From Arthrobacter rhombi (GTDB taxonomy: Bacteria > Actinomycetota > Actinomycetes > Actinomycetales > Micrococcaceae), in the NCBI RefSeq assembly GCF_900163545.1, contig NZ_FUHW01000012.1, positions 1-42,661 on the forward strand: a stretch of 42,661 nucleotides of DNA, written 5' to 3'. The notes beneath the pieces were generated by a model. It was not told the origin of the DNA and searched no databases. It saw only the letters and a program-made list of their open reading frames with translations. Positions within the stretch are counted from its first letter, which is position 1. The number at the start of each line of letters is the position of its first letter. This document shows, piece after piece, positions 17,887 through 26,877 of this stretch. The position numbers and the translations under genes were made by a program.

Positions 17887-19098
17887 TCAGGGGGTTGAGA
17901 CCAACAGCCGTGCGGCCGTTGGACGGTTGGGGGTTTCGAGGATGCGTTCGCAGACCTCACGGACGGCTCCACTGCCGCCGGGCTTCTGGAGCACGATGCG
18001 GGCAGCGGCCAGGGCTTCGGGGCGGGCGTCGGCGACCGCGATCGGCCATCCGACGGAGTCCATGGCCGCCACATCGTTCACGTCGTTTCCGACGTAGGCC
18101 ACTCGGGCCGGATCCAGGCCGTGTTCAGCGATCCAGGCGTCGAGCCGGCTGGCCTTGTCCTGCACACCGTGGGCGACGTCGACGCCGAGCTTGGCGGCCC
18201 GGGTGGCGACCACGGTGTTGGTTTCGGTGGAGAGGATCAGCATCGGCACTCCCGCCCGGCGCAGCCGGGCGACGCCCATCCCATCGGAGCGGGAAACGGT
18301 GACGGATTCGGAACCGTCGGAGGCCAGCAGGGCCGCATCGTTGGTGTGGACGCCATCGAAGTCGGTGACCAGGGCGTCGACGTCAATGCCCGGCAGTGGC
18401 GGGCCAGACGGCCGGCCGGCGCGGCGGGCCGCCAGCGCGCACACCAGCTCCAGGTCCTCGGGCGAATCGACTTCGGGGGCGTCGGAGGCCGGGACCACCT
18501 GGAACTTCAACCTGCCGAAGAACCGGTGGTTGGCTCGGCGGAATCCCGCGGTGCGCATGGCGTAGAAGGCACCGGTTTCACGGTATTGGGGGGCCCGGTC
18601 TTGGCGTCGTGGGCGGTACCCGGCATCGTGGCCCACGGCATGAACGGTCCCCTGATTCGCCGACCAGATGAATGAATGGTCCTCGGTGACGCTGAAGCAG
18701 ACATCCGCCTCGTTCTGAAGCACGGCCCTGACGGCGGCCTCCACATGGGCCGGGTTGATGAAGGGGGAGGTGCATTGCAAGAGGACGACGACGGCGGGAA
18801 GGGACTCGAGGGTGTCCAGGGCGTGGCCGAGAGCCGATTCGCTGCTGGCCCCGTCGGAGGCCAACGCCGCCGGACGGTCGATGACCCGGGCACCCTGGGC
18901 GTGGGCCTCATTGCGGATCTGCGAATGGTCGGTGCTGACCACGACATCGGTGACCGACGGGGCGGCCAGGGCGGCGTCGATGCCGCGGGCCAACAGCGAC
19001 TTGCCGCCCACCGGACGGAGGTTCTTCAACGGGAGGCCCTTCGATCCGCCACGGGCCGGGATGACGACCAGGACGGTTTCACTCTGTGGCTTCTGCAT
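17887..19098 (-). CDS. neuA: CMP-nonulosonate synthetase fused to HAD phosphatase
   Basis: A 403-residue two-domain protein. Residues 1-230 are a CMP-sialic acid synthetase-like cytidylyltransferase (PARGGSKGLPLKNL at 14-27, QCTSPF at 108-113). Residues 240-390 are a KdsC-like HAD phosphatase with intact motifs: DFD at 246-248, LST at 289-291, Lys315 and GNDVND at 337-342. Vertebrate CMP-sialate synthetases have the same layout. With NeuB next door it could dephosphorylate the 9-phosphate product and then activate it with CTP. The ORF extends upstream to 19509 on paper, but ATG 19098 starts the family's N-terminus. First gene of the operon, divergent from the GT87 gene. Confidence 0.9.
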   Translation of the reverse strand: MQKPQSETVLVVIPARGGSKGLPLKNLRPVGGKSLLARGIDAALAAPSVTDVVVSTDHSQIRNEAHAQGARVIDRPAALASDGASSESALGHALDTLESLPAVVVLLQCTSPFINPAHVEAAVRAVLQNEADVCFSVTEDHSFIWSANQGTVHAVGHDAGYRPRRQDRAPQYRETGAFYAMRTAGFRRANHRFFGRLKFQVVPASDAPEVDSPEDLELVCALAARRAGRPSGPPLPGIDVDALVTDFDGVHTNDAALLASDGSESVTVSRSDGMGVARLRRAGVPMLILSTETNTVVATRAAKLGVDVAHGVQDKASRLDAWIAEHGLDPARVAYVGNDVNDVAAMDSVGWPIAVADARPEALAAARIVLQKPGGSGAVREVCERILETPNRPTAARLLVSTP

Positions 19099-19216
19099 GT
19101 CTTCGACGCTAGGGAGCCGAGGTGTCGTCAGACCGACCAGTGGGTTAACGCAAAGTGTGGTGTGCAATACATCCGGGGGCGATCCTCGGTGCGGTCGCGC
19201 CGGATAGGCTGATTCC

Positions 19217-20746
19217 ATGAGCGAGAAGCCCAGGCCCCCGGCCCGCCACGGAACGGACCGGGGATCCTCCACATCTCGGGGGTCCCGCCGTGGGCCGCTG
19301 CGAATCACCGTACCCAGCCGCAATGATCCGTTGCTGCGCCGGCTGACCGAGGTCATTGGCGGCCCCTTGGGACGATTCAGCTCCCCGGGGCGGGTGTCTC
19401 CGGGATTCTTCACCATCGAACGGGTCCTCGTGGCCCTGACGATCGTCGCCGCCATCGTGGCCATCCTCGCCAAAAACATGTGCCGCACCCTCGGGTGGGG
19501 CGGCTCCAACGCCTATATTTGGGCCTGCTATTCGGATTGGTCGGCCCTCTTTACCGCCCGCGGCTTCGACACCAACGCCTTCGCCCCCTTCGCCGACGGC
19601 GCCCACTTCGAATACCCGGTGCTCATGTCGGCGGTCGCCTCTTTCGCGGCACTACTGGTGGTACCCGGGGATTATGACCGGACGCTGGCCTTCTTCGACG
19701 TGAACCTGCTGATGGTGGTGGTGCTCTGGTTCATCATCGTCATTGCCACGTCCCGAGCCGCGGGGCGACGGCCCTGGGATGCTGCCATGGTCGCCCTGGC
19801 CCCCGGAATGATCCTGGCCTCCACCATCAACTGGGATCTGTGGGCGGTCGCGTTCCTGGCCCTCGCCTTGCTGGCCTTCGCCCGGGAGAAACCGCTGCTG
19901 GCCGGAATTCTCATTGGTTTGGGCGCCTCCATGAAGGTCTACCCGATCCTCTTTTTGGGCGTCGTGCTGGTGTTGGCCCTGCGCACCGGGCGATGGCGCC
20001 CCCTGCTGATCGTCAGCGCCGGTACCGCGGGTTCCTGGCTGCTGGTGAACCTGCCGTTCATGATCGCCAACTTCGGGGCCTGGAGCTACTTCCTGGAATT
20101 CACGCGTGATCGCGGGGCGGGTTTGTCCTCCCTCTGGCATGCCTGGAACGTCACGGCCACCGTGCTTCCCGGTGCCCCCACCTTCACCTCGGAGGTCATC
20201 AACTCGGCAGCCTTCTGGCTCTTTGCCGCCAGTTGTGCAGGCATCGCGGTACTGGGGCTGCTGGCGTCCCGGCGGCCACGGGTGGCCTCACTGCTCTTCC
20301 TGGTGGTCGCTGCCTTCGTGCTCTTCAATAAGGTCTACTCGCCCCAATTCGTGGTCTGGCTCATCCCGCTGGCTGCCTTGGCCTGGCCGCGCTGGCGCGA
20401 TTTCCTGATCTGGCAGCTCGTTGAGGCCCTGCACTTCTGGGCGATCTGGATGTATCTGTATACGGGCAGTACCAGCGTCAAGGAGCAAAACACCTTCCCC
20501 GAGGCGTTCTACGTCCTGGCGGTAGCCGCCCATATGCTGGCCACCGCGTACCTGATGTATCGGGTCGCGCGCAGCATCTGGGATCCGCAGACCGATCCGG
20601 TGCGACGGGTCGGCCAGGACGACCCGCAGGCAGGACCCTATGCGGGGGCAGAACGTGATCCGCTGCCGGCCTTCCGGTGGATCGGCAGGCCGCGGCGGAA
20701 GCGGGTCCACCAAACGGTTGAACCACCTGCCGCTCAATCGCCCTAG
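19217..20746 (+). CDS. GT87-like membrane glycosyltransferase (DUF2029)
   Basis: A 509-residue polytopic protein with roughly ten to twelve hydrophobic helices between residues ~75 and ~460, flanked by basic cytoplasmic ends. The loop after the first helix has the acidic residues and HFEYPVL segment typical of GT87/DUF2029 polyprenyl-phosphate-mannose-dependent transferases, and GASMKVYP is a conserved family element. It probably transfers mannose or a related sugar to a cell-envelope glycan at the outer membrane face. In related genera this gene commonly precedes rpsF; here about 10 kb separate them. The histidine kinase gene starts 9 bases after its stop. Confidence 0.85.
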   Translation: MSEKPRPPARHGTDRGSSTSRGSRRGPLRITVPSRNDPLLRRLTEVIGGPLGRFSSPGRVSPGFFTIERVLVALTIVAAIVAILAKNMCRTLGWGGSNAYIWACYSDWSALFTARGFDTNAFAPFADGAHFEYPVLMSAVASFAALLVVPGDYDRTLAFFDVNLLMVVVLWFIIVIATSRAAGRRPWDAAMVALAPGMILASTINWDLWAVAFLALALLAFAREKPLLAGILIGLGASMKVYPILFLGVVLVLALRTGRWRPLLIVSAGTAGSWLLVNLPFMIANFGAWSYFLEFTRDRGAGLSSLWHAWNVTATVLPGAPTFTSEVINSAAFWLFAASCAGIAVLGLLASRRPRVASLLFLVVAAFVLFNKVYSPQFVVWLIPLAALAWPRWRDFLIWQLVEALHFWAIWMYLYTGSTSVKEQNTFPEAFYVLAVAAHMLATAYLMYRVARSIWDPQTDPVRRVGQDDPQAGPYAGAERDPLPAFRWIGRPRRKRVHQTVEPPAAQSP

Positions 20747-20755
20747 GCTGGGAAC

Positions 20756-22057
20756 GTGAACGCACCGAATCAGCAGGCCAACCCACCGGGCTCCGAGGCC
20801 ACCGCGCTGCCGGCGACCCCCGGTGGTGTCGTCCTGCGCGTGCTGAGGGTGTCCTTGCATGTGGGCTTCGCCTTGCTGCTCGGCGTGGGCGTCATCAGGG
20901 TCCTGGTCACCGATACCAGCGCCTCCACGCGCCTGGCTTCGATTCTGCTGGCTGGGGTCCTGGCCGCGATCTACCTCTGGGGCACCACCTGGGAAAACCG
21001 GTTCGCCCGCGGCCTGACCTCGGACCCCAACCGGTTTTCACGGAGCTGGCTGCTCATCGTCGTCGTCCTCTGGTTGGCGCTGATGGCCCTGCACCCGGAT
21101 TTCAGCTGGCTCGCTTTCCCGCTGTTCTTCCTGCAGATGCACCTGCTGCGCACCCGCACCGCACTTTTCGCCATTATCGGGCTGACCCTGGTCGTCATCG
21201 GCGCCCAATGGGCGCACGCCGGGTCGGTCACCGTCGCCGGCATCCTCGGGCCGGTCTTCGGGGCAACGTTCTCCGTGGTCATGGGATTCGCCTACCAGGC
21301 CCTCTACACCGAGGGCGTCAACCAGCGCCGGGCCCTGGATGAACTGCGCCGCACCCGGGCAGCGTTGGCCGGTGAACAGCACCGGGCCGGCGTCCTGGCC
21401 GAACGCGAGCGACTCGCCCGCGATATCCACGACACCCTCGCCCAGGGGTTCTCCAGCATTGTGTTGGTCTCCCGGTCGGCCCGCGCCGCCCTGGACGCCG
21501 GGGATACGGAACTGGCAGGCCACCGCCTCGAAACGGTGGCCACGACGGCCTCCGATAACCTGGGTGAGGCCCGCGACTTCGTCCGTGGACTGTCCGCAGG
21601 AACCGCCGAAGCTGCCGCCGGGGCACTCGCCGGACGCTTCGCCCGGCTCTGCGCCTCCACCGAACGCACCGCACAGGCCTCCGGGGATGAGCTGGAATGC
21701 CGGTTCCGGGAGGATGGCGAGGCACAGGCCCTCAGCCCCGACGTCGCCGGCGCCCTGCTGCGGGCCGCCCAATCCTGTCTGGCCAACGTCCTGGCCCACG
21801 CCCGCGCCTCGCGGGCCATCCTCAGTCTGGGCTACCTGGCCGGGGAGGTCACCTTGGATGTGTACGACGACGGGGTCGGCTTTGATCCCGACACGCTGCC
21901 CGCCGCGCCGAGGAACGATGGGACGGGATTCGGGCTCAGCGGACTCAAGGCGCGGATCGGTGCCCTCAACGGAACCGTGGAGGTCGAATCGGCGCCCGGG
22001 GAGGGCACCGTGGTGGCCGTAAGGATCCCCTGCGCAACGGAGGATGGACATGGATGA
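20756..22057 (+). CDS. Sensor histidine kinase, LuxR-system type (HK1)
   Basis: A 433-residue NarL/LiaS-class histidine kinase. Five to six hydrophobic helices fill residues ~27-185, followed by a coiled linker and the H-box ERLARDIHDTLAQG with phosphoacceptor His225. The ATPase domain shows DDGVGFD and GFGLSGLKARI. There is no large extracellular sensor domain, as in kinases that sense membrane or cell-wall stress. It begins with GTG 9 bases after the GT87 gene and overlaps its response regulator by several bases. The ABC genes that follow are a likely target; the signal is unknown. Confidence 0.92.
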   Translation: MNAPNQQANPPGSEATALPATPGGVVLRVLRVSLHVGFALLLGVGVIRVLVTDTSASTRLASILLAGVLAAIYLWGTTWENRFARGLTSDPNRFSRSWLLIVVVLWLALMALHPDFSWLAFPLFFLQMHLLRTRTALFAIIGLTLVVIGAQWAHAGSVTVAGILGPVFGATFSVVMGFAYQALYTEGVNQRRALDELRRTRAALAGEQHRAGVLAERERLARDIHDTLAQGFSSIVLVSRSARAALDAGDTELAGHRLETVATTASDNLGEARDFVRGLSAGTAEAAAGALAGRFARLCASTERTAQASGDELECRFREDGEAQALSPDVAGALLRAAQSCLANVLAHARASRAILSLGYLAGEVTLDVYDDGVGFDPDTLPAAPRNDGTGFGLSGLKARIGALNGTVEVESAPGEGTVVAVRIPCATEDGHG

Positions 22058-22685
22058 ACTAAATCTGCTGCTGGTGGACGACCACCCGGTCGTCCGGGCC
22101 GGGCTCAAGGCAGTCCTGACCGAACAGGCAGGACTACACGTCGTGGCAGAGGCCGCCGACGGTGCGGCGGCGATCGCCCAATTGAACCGGTTGGAAACCC
22201 TCGGCGAACACGTGGACGTGGTGCTGATGGACCTGCAGATGGACGGAATGGACGGTGTCGAGGCCACCGGCAGGATCCGCACGGCCGGCGGACCGCCCGT
22301 CCTCATCCTCACGACCTATGACTCAGATTCCGATATCCGGACCGCCCTCGACGCCGGGGCCGCCGGCTACCTGCTCAAGGATGCCCCGCTGGAACGGCTG
22401 ACCGCTGCTGTCAGGGATGCGGCCCGCGGGCGTCGGGTCCTCTCCGAAGACGTGGCCGCCAGAATGGACCCCGCGGCCCGCAACGCGGCCACCGATTTGA
22501 GCCCGCGCGAACTCGAACTGCTCGGCCTGCTCTCCCGAGGGCTGGTCAACCGACAGATCGCCAAGGAATTGTTCATCTCCGAATCGACGGTCAAGACCCA
22601 CCTCATCCACATTTACGCCAAACTCGGGGTGGATACGCGCACCGCCGCCATCGACCAGGCCCGCACGCTACGGCTCATCAGGTGA
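22050..22685 (+). CDS. LuxR-type response regulator (RR1)
   Basis: A 211-residue NarL-family regulator: receiver domain with VDDHP and phosphoacceptor LMD at Asp61, TTYDSD and LLKDAP, then a helix-turn-helix (LSPRELELLGLLSRG, SESTVKTH). The frame also has ATG at 22044, but GGAGG touches it; the second ATG at 22050 has the correct 6-base spacing, so I use it. It is the cognate partner of the overlapping kinase gene. About 127 non-coding bases follow before the ABC genes, a place where it could bind. Confidence 0.93.
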   Translation: MDELNLLLVDDHPVVRAGLKAVLTEQAGLHVVAEAADGAAAIAQLNRLETLGEHVDVVLMDLQMDGMDGVEATGRIRTAGGPPVLILTTYDSDSDIRTALDAGAAGYLLKDAPLERLTAAVRDAARGRRVLSEDVAARMDPAARNAATDLSPRELELLGLLSRGLVNRQIAKELFISESTVKTHLIHIYAKLGVDTRTAAIDQARTLRLIR

Positions 22686-22812
22686 AACCTTGAGCGGCCG
22701 GTCCGGGGAACTGACGGGAGACGGGGCATCCTCCTGAAGTCGTACACCGCCACGGCCGAAGATCATCCGTAGGGGCGGCGACGGCACCGGCGCGGGTGCG
22801 TAGCGTGGAAGC

Positions 22813-23766
22813 ATGATCCAGGCAACTTCTCTCGCCAAGAACTATGGCTCGAAACGCGCGGTGGACGACGTGTCCTTCACCGTCCAGCCCGGTAAGGTCA
22901 CGGGCTTCCTCGGCCCCAACGGCGCCGGCAAATCCACGACGATGCGCATGATCGTGGGCCTCGACCGCCCCTCGGGCGGCGACGTCACCGTCAACGGCAA
23001 ACGCTATGCGGAGCACGCCGCCCCGCTGCGTGAAGTCGGGGCGCTGCTCGAGGCCAAGGCGGTGCATAAATCGCGCTCCGCCCGCAACCACCTGCGCACC
23101 CTGGCCGCCACCCACGGGATCGGCAACCGCCGGGTCGACGAGGTCATCGAACTCACCGGGCTGGCGCCCGTGGCCCGCAAACGCGTCGGCGGGTTCTCCC
23201 TGGGGATGGGCCAACGCCTCGGCATCGCCGCCGCCCTGCTGGGGGACCCCCACACCCTGATCCTTGACGAGCCGGTGAACGGGCTGGACCCCGAAGGCGT
23301 CCTCTGGGTCAGGAACATGGCCAAAGGCCTGGCCGCCGAGGGCCGCACCGTCTTCCTCTCCTCACATTTGATGAGCGAAATGGCGCAGACCGCAGACCAC
23401 CTGATCGTCATCGGACGCGGCAAATTATTGGCCGACGCCCCCATGGCCGACGTCCTTTCCGGGGCCGGCGGGGCCCGCACCAGGGTGCGCACCGACACCC
23501 CCGACGAACTGGTCAGATCGCTGGCAGCACCGGAAGTCACGGTCACCACCACGGGCCCCGATGCCCTCGAAATCCAGGGCATCACCCCCCGCGACATCGC
23601 CCGCAGGGCGCTGGATACCAACGTGCTGGTCTATGAACTCACCCCGCTGCAGGCCTCCCTGGAGGACGTCTACATGGATATGACCCGCGACGACGTCGAA
23701 TACCATTCGGGTCCCGTCACCGGGGCCGAGCCAGAACGTGAAACCGGAAGGCGGGCCAGCAAATGA
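22813..23766 (+). CDS. ABC transporter ATP-binding protein
   Basis: A 317-residue ATPase of the BcrA/NatA type. Walker A GPNGAGKS is at 34-41, the signature FSLGMGQRL at about 128-136 and Walker B LILDEP at 149-154, followed by HLMSEM. A ~90-residue C-terminal extension follows the core, as in drug- and peptide-antibiotic exporters. It overlaps the permease gene by ATGA. It sits between two two-component systems, which suggests inducible resistance or membrane-stress export; the substrate is unknown. Confidence 0.93.
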   Translation: MIQATSLAKNYGSKRAVDDVSFTVQPGKVTGFLGPNGAGKSTTMRMIVGLDRPSGGDVTVNGKRYAEHAAPLREVGALLEAKAVHKSRSARNHLRTLAATHGIGNRRVDEVIELTGLAPVARKRVGGFSLGMGQRLGIAAALLGDPHTLILDEPVNGLDPEGVLWVRNMAKGLAAEGRTVFLSSHLMSEMAQTADHLIVIGRGKLLADAPMADVLSGAGGARTRVRTDTPDELVRSLAAPEVTVTTTGPDALEIQGITPRDIARRALDTNVLVYELTPLQASLEDVYMDMTRDDVEYHSGPVTGAEPERETGRRASK

Positions 23767-24620
23767 GCACCGAAACCCACCAGGCACCCGCGGCCCAGCA
23801 GTCCAGGGCCACCGAGGGCAAGGGAACTTCCTTCGGCAGGGCCGTCCGCTCGGAGACCATCAAATTCACCTCGGTGCCCTCCTCCCTCATCCTGCTGCTG
23901 ACCACCCTGGTCATCATGATCGGCATCGCCGCAGTGGCAGCCTGGGGCATCGGCTCCTCGCAGGAGGCCCTCAGCAGTGATCCCGAGGCCGCGGCGGCCA
24001 TGGGAGATATGGAAGCGCTCGGCAACTCGATTGCCTCCTCGGGCATCATGTTCTCCCAGCTCATCGTCGGCTCCATCGGCGTGCTGGTCATGAGTTCGGA
24101 ATTCACCACCGGCATGGCCCGGGCCACCTTCGCCGCCATCCCGAAACGGTTCCCTGTCGTCCTGGCCAAGACCCTGCTGGTCGCGGTGGTGTCCCTCGTG
24201 GTCACCGTGGTCTCGACATTGCTGGCGGCTCTGGTGATCATGCCGATCCTGTCCAACTATTCGCTGGAACAGGACCTTTCCAGTGAGACGTTCCAGCGCT
24301 ACCTCTGGATCGGCGCCGCCTATGTGGCCGTCATTGCCCTGCTCGGCATGTCGCTGGGTGGTCTGCTGCGCAACTCGGCAGGGGCGATCGTCACGCTCGT
24401 CGGCATCGTCTTCGTCCTGCCGAATGTTCTGGCCCTGATTACCAACGACTTCATCCAGGACGCCAGCCGTTTCCTGCCGGATGCCGCCTTCGGCAACCTC
24501 ATCGGCGCCACGCCCGCCGAGGGCGCCCTGGAGCAGTGGCAGTCAGGGGTGGTCCTGGGGCTGTGGGCGCTGGTTCCGGTGGTCGTCACCCTGCTGGTCA
24601 TTCGGCGTCGCGACGTCTAG
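23763..24620 (+). CDS. ABC-2 type permease
   Basis: A 285-residue integral membrane protein with about six hydrophobic helices: one near the N-terminus after RSETIKFTSV, then MFSQLIVGSIGVLVMSSEFTT (by position about 95-115), and others to the C-terminal VVVTLLVIRRRDV. The E-F-T-T-G-M element is typical of the ABC-2 permeases that pair with BcrA-type ATPases. ATGA coupling with the ATPase gene implies a complex of two ATPases and two permeases. It is followed by a strong hairpin terminator. Confidence 0.9.
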   Translation: MSTETHQAPAAQQSRATEGKGTSFGRAVRSETIKFTSVPSSLILLLTTLVIMIGIAAVAAWGIGSSQEALSSDPEAAAAMGDMEALGNSIASSGIMFSQLIVGSIGVLVMSSEFTTGMARATFAAIPKRFPVVLAKTLLVAVVSLVVTVVSTLLAALVIMPILSNYSLEQDLSSETFQRYLWIGAAYVAVIALLGMSLGGLLRNSAGAIVTLVGIVFVLPNVLALITNDFIQDASRFLPDAAFGNLIGATPAEGALEQWQSGVVLGLWALVPVVVTLLVIRRRDV

Positions 24621-24665
24621 ACCGACACCGCCGCCCGGGGTTTCCCCGGCCGGCGCCACGAACCA

Positions 24666-24706
24666 CCGCGGATGGTGGCGGAACGAACGGCCGCCACCAT
24701 CCGCGG
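24666..24706 (+). terminator. Terminator after the ABC operon
   Basis: CCGCGGATGGTGGCGG at 24666-24681 is repeated in perfect inverted form at 24691-24706, a 16-bp stem with a 9-base loop, beginning 45 bases after the permease stop. It separates the ABC genes from the second two-component system. Confidence 0.85.
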
Positions 24707-24754
24707 TTCTCGTGGGCCCACCCACCTGCTGCGACCGAAAGCTAAGCTGAGAAC

Positions 24755-26059
24755 ATGAGCACAGCACCGCTGGGGGAGGCCCAGGACGCACCGGCGCAGA
24801 CCTTTGCCGAGCTCACCGAACAACGGCGAGGTCCAGCGCGTCGTTTCATGCGTTCACACCGCACGCTCATGGACGTCCTGCTGGCCGTCACCTACTTCCT
24901 GGTCACCGCCGCCTCGGGGCTGGAATCGGCGCTCAACGGCCGGTGGGTGCCGTGGGCCGGAGTGCTGCTCATTGCGGTTCTGCTCGTCGTCCGGCGGCGC
25001 TGGCCGATGGCCGTCTTGGGGGTCGTCTTCCTGATTGAAATCGGGATGCAACTCGTGGACCCCTACTTTTCGGCGACCAGCATCGCCGTTTGGCTCGTCC
25101 TCTATACAACGGCAACCCTATATACCGCTCGGCGTATGTTCACGATGGCTGCGCTGCTGAGTGCCATGCAGCTCCTCGTGCAGTTCGTCGTCGTCCTGCC
25201 GGCCTTCCAAGTCCCCGAGGCGGCCACCCGGTTCCTGGTCGAAGACACCCCTCCGGCGGAAACGTTCGTCTGGATGATGGCTGCGCTGACCGTCCTGTCG
25301 AATTTCTCCGTGGTGGGCATCGGCGCCGCCATCCGCAATAAGCGGCTCCACGAAGCCGAGCTGGCCAACTGGGGTTCCCGGGTCCAACGACTGGCCCAAG
25401 TGGCAGAACGCAACCGCATAGCCCGGGAAATGCACGACGTCGTCGCCCACTCACTGTCGGTGATGATCGCCCTCTCCGACGGGGCGCGGGTCGTCTTGCG
25501 TCGCGACCCCGAACGGGCCGCCGAGGTGCTGGACGAACTCTCCTCCACGGGCCGTAGCGCCCTGGCCGATATGCGCCGGGTCATCGGTGTGCTCCGCGAT
25601 GGCTCCAATGCCCCCTTGGCGCCCCAACCGGCGTCGTCCTCACTGAGCGACATGCTCGAGGGGTTCCGGGTCGCCGGGCTCCCCCTGCAGATCACTCATA
25701 CCGGCTCCGCCCTGCCGGTGGATGCGGCATTCCAGCTGACCGCGTACCGGATCGTGCAGGAATCGTTGACCAACGTGCTGCGCTACGGGCGAGCGGTGAC
25801 CCGGGTCCACGTAGATCTCTCCCGCGATGAGGACACCGTGCGGATCAAGGTCACCGATAATGGCCAACTGTTGGGCGCCAAACGTGATGCCATCGGCAGC
25901 GGCCAGGGCCTCAAGGGCATGAGCGAACGTGCAGCCATCTACGACGGGTCCGTGTACGCCGGCCCCGGACCACGCGGAGGGTGGGTCGTCCACGCGATTC
26001 TGACCGTTCCCGAACAGGCCACCGAACACCAGCCATCCCAGGGGGAAGCCACACGATGA
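24755..26059 (+). CDS. Sensor histidine kinase, LuxR-system type (HK2)
   Basis: A 434-residue kinase of the same class as HK1. About six hydrophobic helices lie between residues 38 and 192. The H-box ERNRIAREMHDVVAHSLS carries His227, followed by the dimerisation helix with DMRRVIGVLRDG and an ATPase domain (ESLTNVLRYG, VTDNG, GQGLKGM). This H-box type is common in actinobacterial kinases linked to ABC exporters. The stop overlaps the response regulator start (ATGA). It is not a recent duplicate of HK1: the two differ throughout. Confidence 0.92.
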   Translation: MSTAPLGEAQDAPAQTFAELTEQRRGPARRFMRSHRTLMDVLLAVTYFLVTAASGLESALNGRWVPWAGVLLIAVLLVVRRRWPMAVLGVVFLIEIGMQLVDPYFSATSIAVWLVLYTTATLYTARRMFTMAALLSAMQLLVQFVVVLPAFQVPEAATRFLVEDTPPAETFVWMMAALTVLSNFSVVGIGAAIRNKRLHEAELANWGSRVQRLAQVAERNRIAREMHDVVAHSLSVMIALSDGARVVLRRDPERAAEVLDELSSTGRSALADMRRVIGVLRDGSNAPLAPQPASSSLSDMLEGFRVAGLPLQITHTGSALPVDAAFQLTAYRIVQESLTNVLRYGRAVTRVHVDLSRDEDTVRIKVTDNGQLLGAKRDAIGSGQGLKGMSERAAIYDGSVYAGPGPRGGWVVHAILTVPEQATEHQPSQGEATR

Positions 26060-26874
26060 ACGAGAGCCCCGGACCATCCGGCACCGAAAAACCACAGCCT
26101 CAAGCCCAGACGCCCGAGGGGGAGGTTCCCGAACGTCGACCCGGGGACCCCATCCGCATCCTGCTGGTCGATGACCAGCCGCTACTGCGCATGGGATTCC
26201 GGCTCATCCTCGAAGGCGAAGATGACCTCTTCATCACCGGGGAGGCCTCCGATGGGGAGGAGGGGGTGGCCCTCGCGCTGGAAACCACCCCCGACGTGGT
26301 GCTCATGGACGTGCGGATGCCCAAGGTGGACGGGATCGAGGCCACCCGTCGCATCGCCGAGCAGGTCCCGTGCGCGAAGATCATCATCCTGACCACCTTC
26401 GACCTGGACGAATATGCCTTTGCCGGTCTGCGGGCCGGCGCCTCGGCGTTCCTGCTCAAGGACGTGGCCCCCGCCGAACTGGTCAACGCCGTCCGGCTGG
26501 TGGCCAGCGGTGATGCCGTCGTGGCCCCGCGGATCACCGCCCGGCTACTCGAAACCTATGTCAGACGTCCCGATGGTGCGCCGTCGGATGGCACGAAGCA
26601 GCACGGGGCGGGAACGGGGGCGACGTCCGCCGGACACCCCGAACGCGACCCCCTCCTGCAGGATCTGACCCCCCGCGAACTCGAGGTCCTCGGAGCCATC
26701 TCCGAGGGTCTTTCCAATGCGGAGATCGCCCACCGGTTCTTCCTCTCCGAAGCAACGGTGAAGACCCATGTGCGGCGGATCCTCACGAAACTGCATCTAC
26801 GCGATCGCGTCCAGGCCGTCGTCTACGCCTACGAGACCGGCCTGGTGGTCCCGAGCCAGGGTCTGGACTACTAG
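26056..26874 (+). CDS. LuxR-type response regulator (RR2)
   Basis: A 272-residue regulator starting at the ATGA overlap with HK2. A ~30-residue Pro/Glu-rich lead precedes the receiver domain (LLVDDQP, phosphoacceptor LMD at Asp85, TTFDLDEYAF, LLKDVAP). A hydrophilic linker of about 35 residues, longer than usual, joins it to the helix-turn-helix (LTPRELEVLGAISEG, SEATVKTHVRRIL). The upstream extension to 25981 lies within HK2 and is not the start. It is partnered with HK2; the targets are probably the adjacent ABC genes, by position only. Confidence 0.93.
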   Translation: MNESPGPSGTEKPQPQAQTPEGEVPERRPGDPIRILLVDDQPLLRMGFRLILEGEDDLFITGEASDGEEGVALALETTPDVVLMDVRMPKVDGIEATRRIAEQVPCAKIIILTTFDLDEYAFAGLRAGASAFLLKDVAPAELVNAVRLVASGDAVVAPRITARLLETYVRRPDGAPSDGTKQHGAGTGATSAGHPERDPLLQDLTPRELEVLGAISEGLSNAEIAHRFFLSEATVKTHVRRILTKLHLRDRVQAVVYAYETGLVVPSQGLDY

Positions 26875-26877
26875 AAC

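Noticed and set aside
16640..18097. Long plus-strand open frame (485 codons)
   Set aside because: Antisense to GT2, neuB and neuA, which have clear motifs; long antisense frames are expected at this G+C content.
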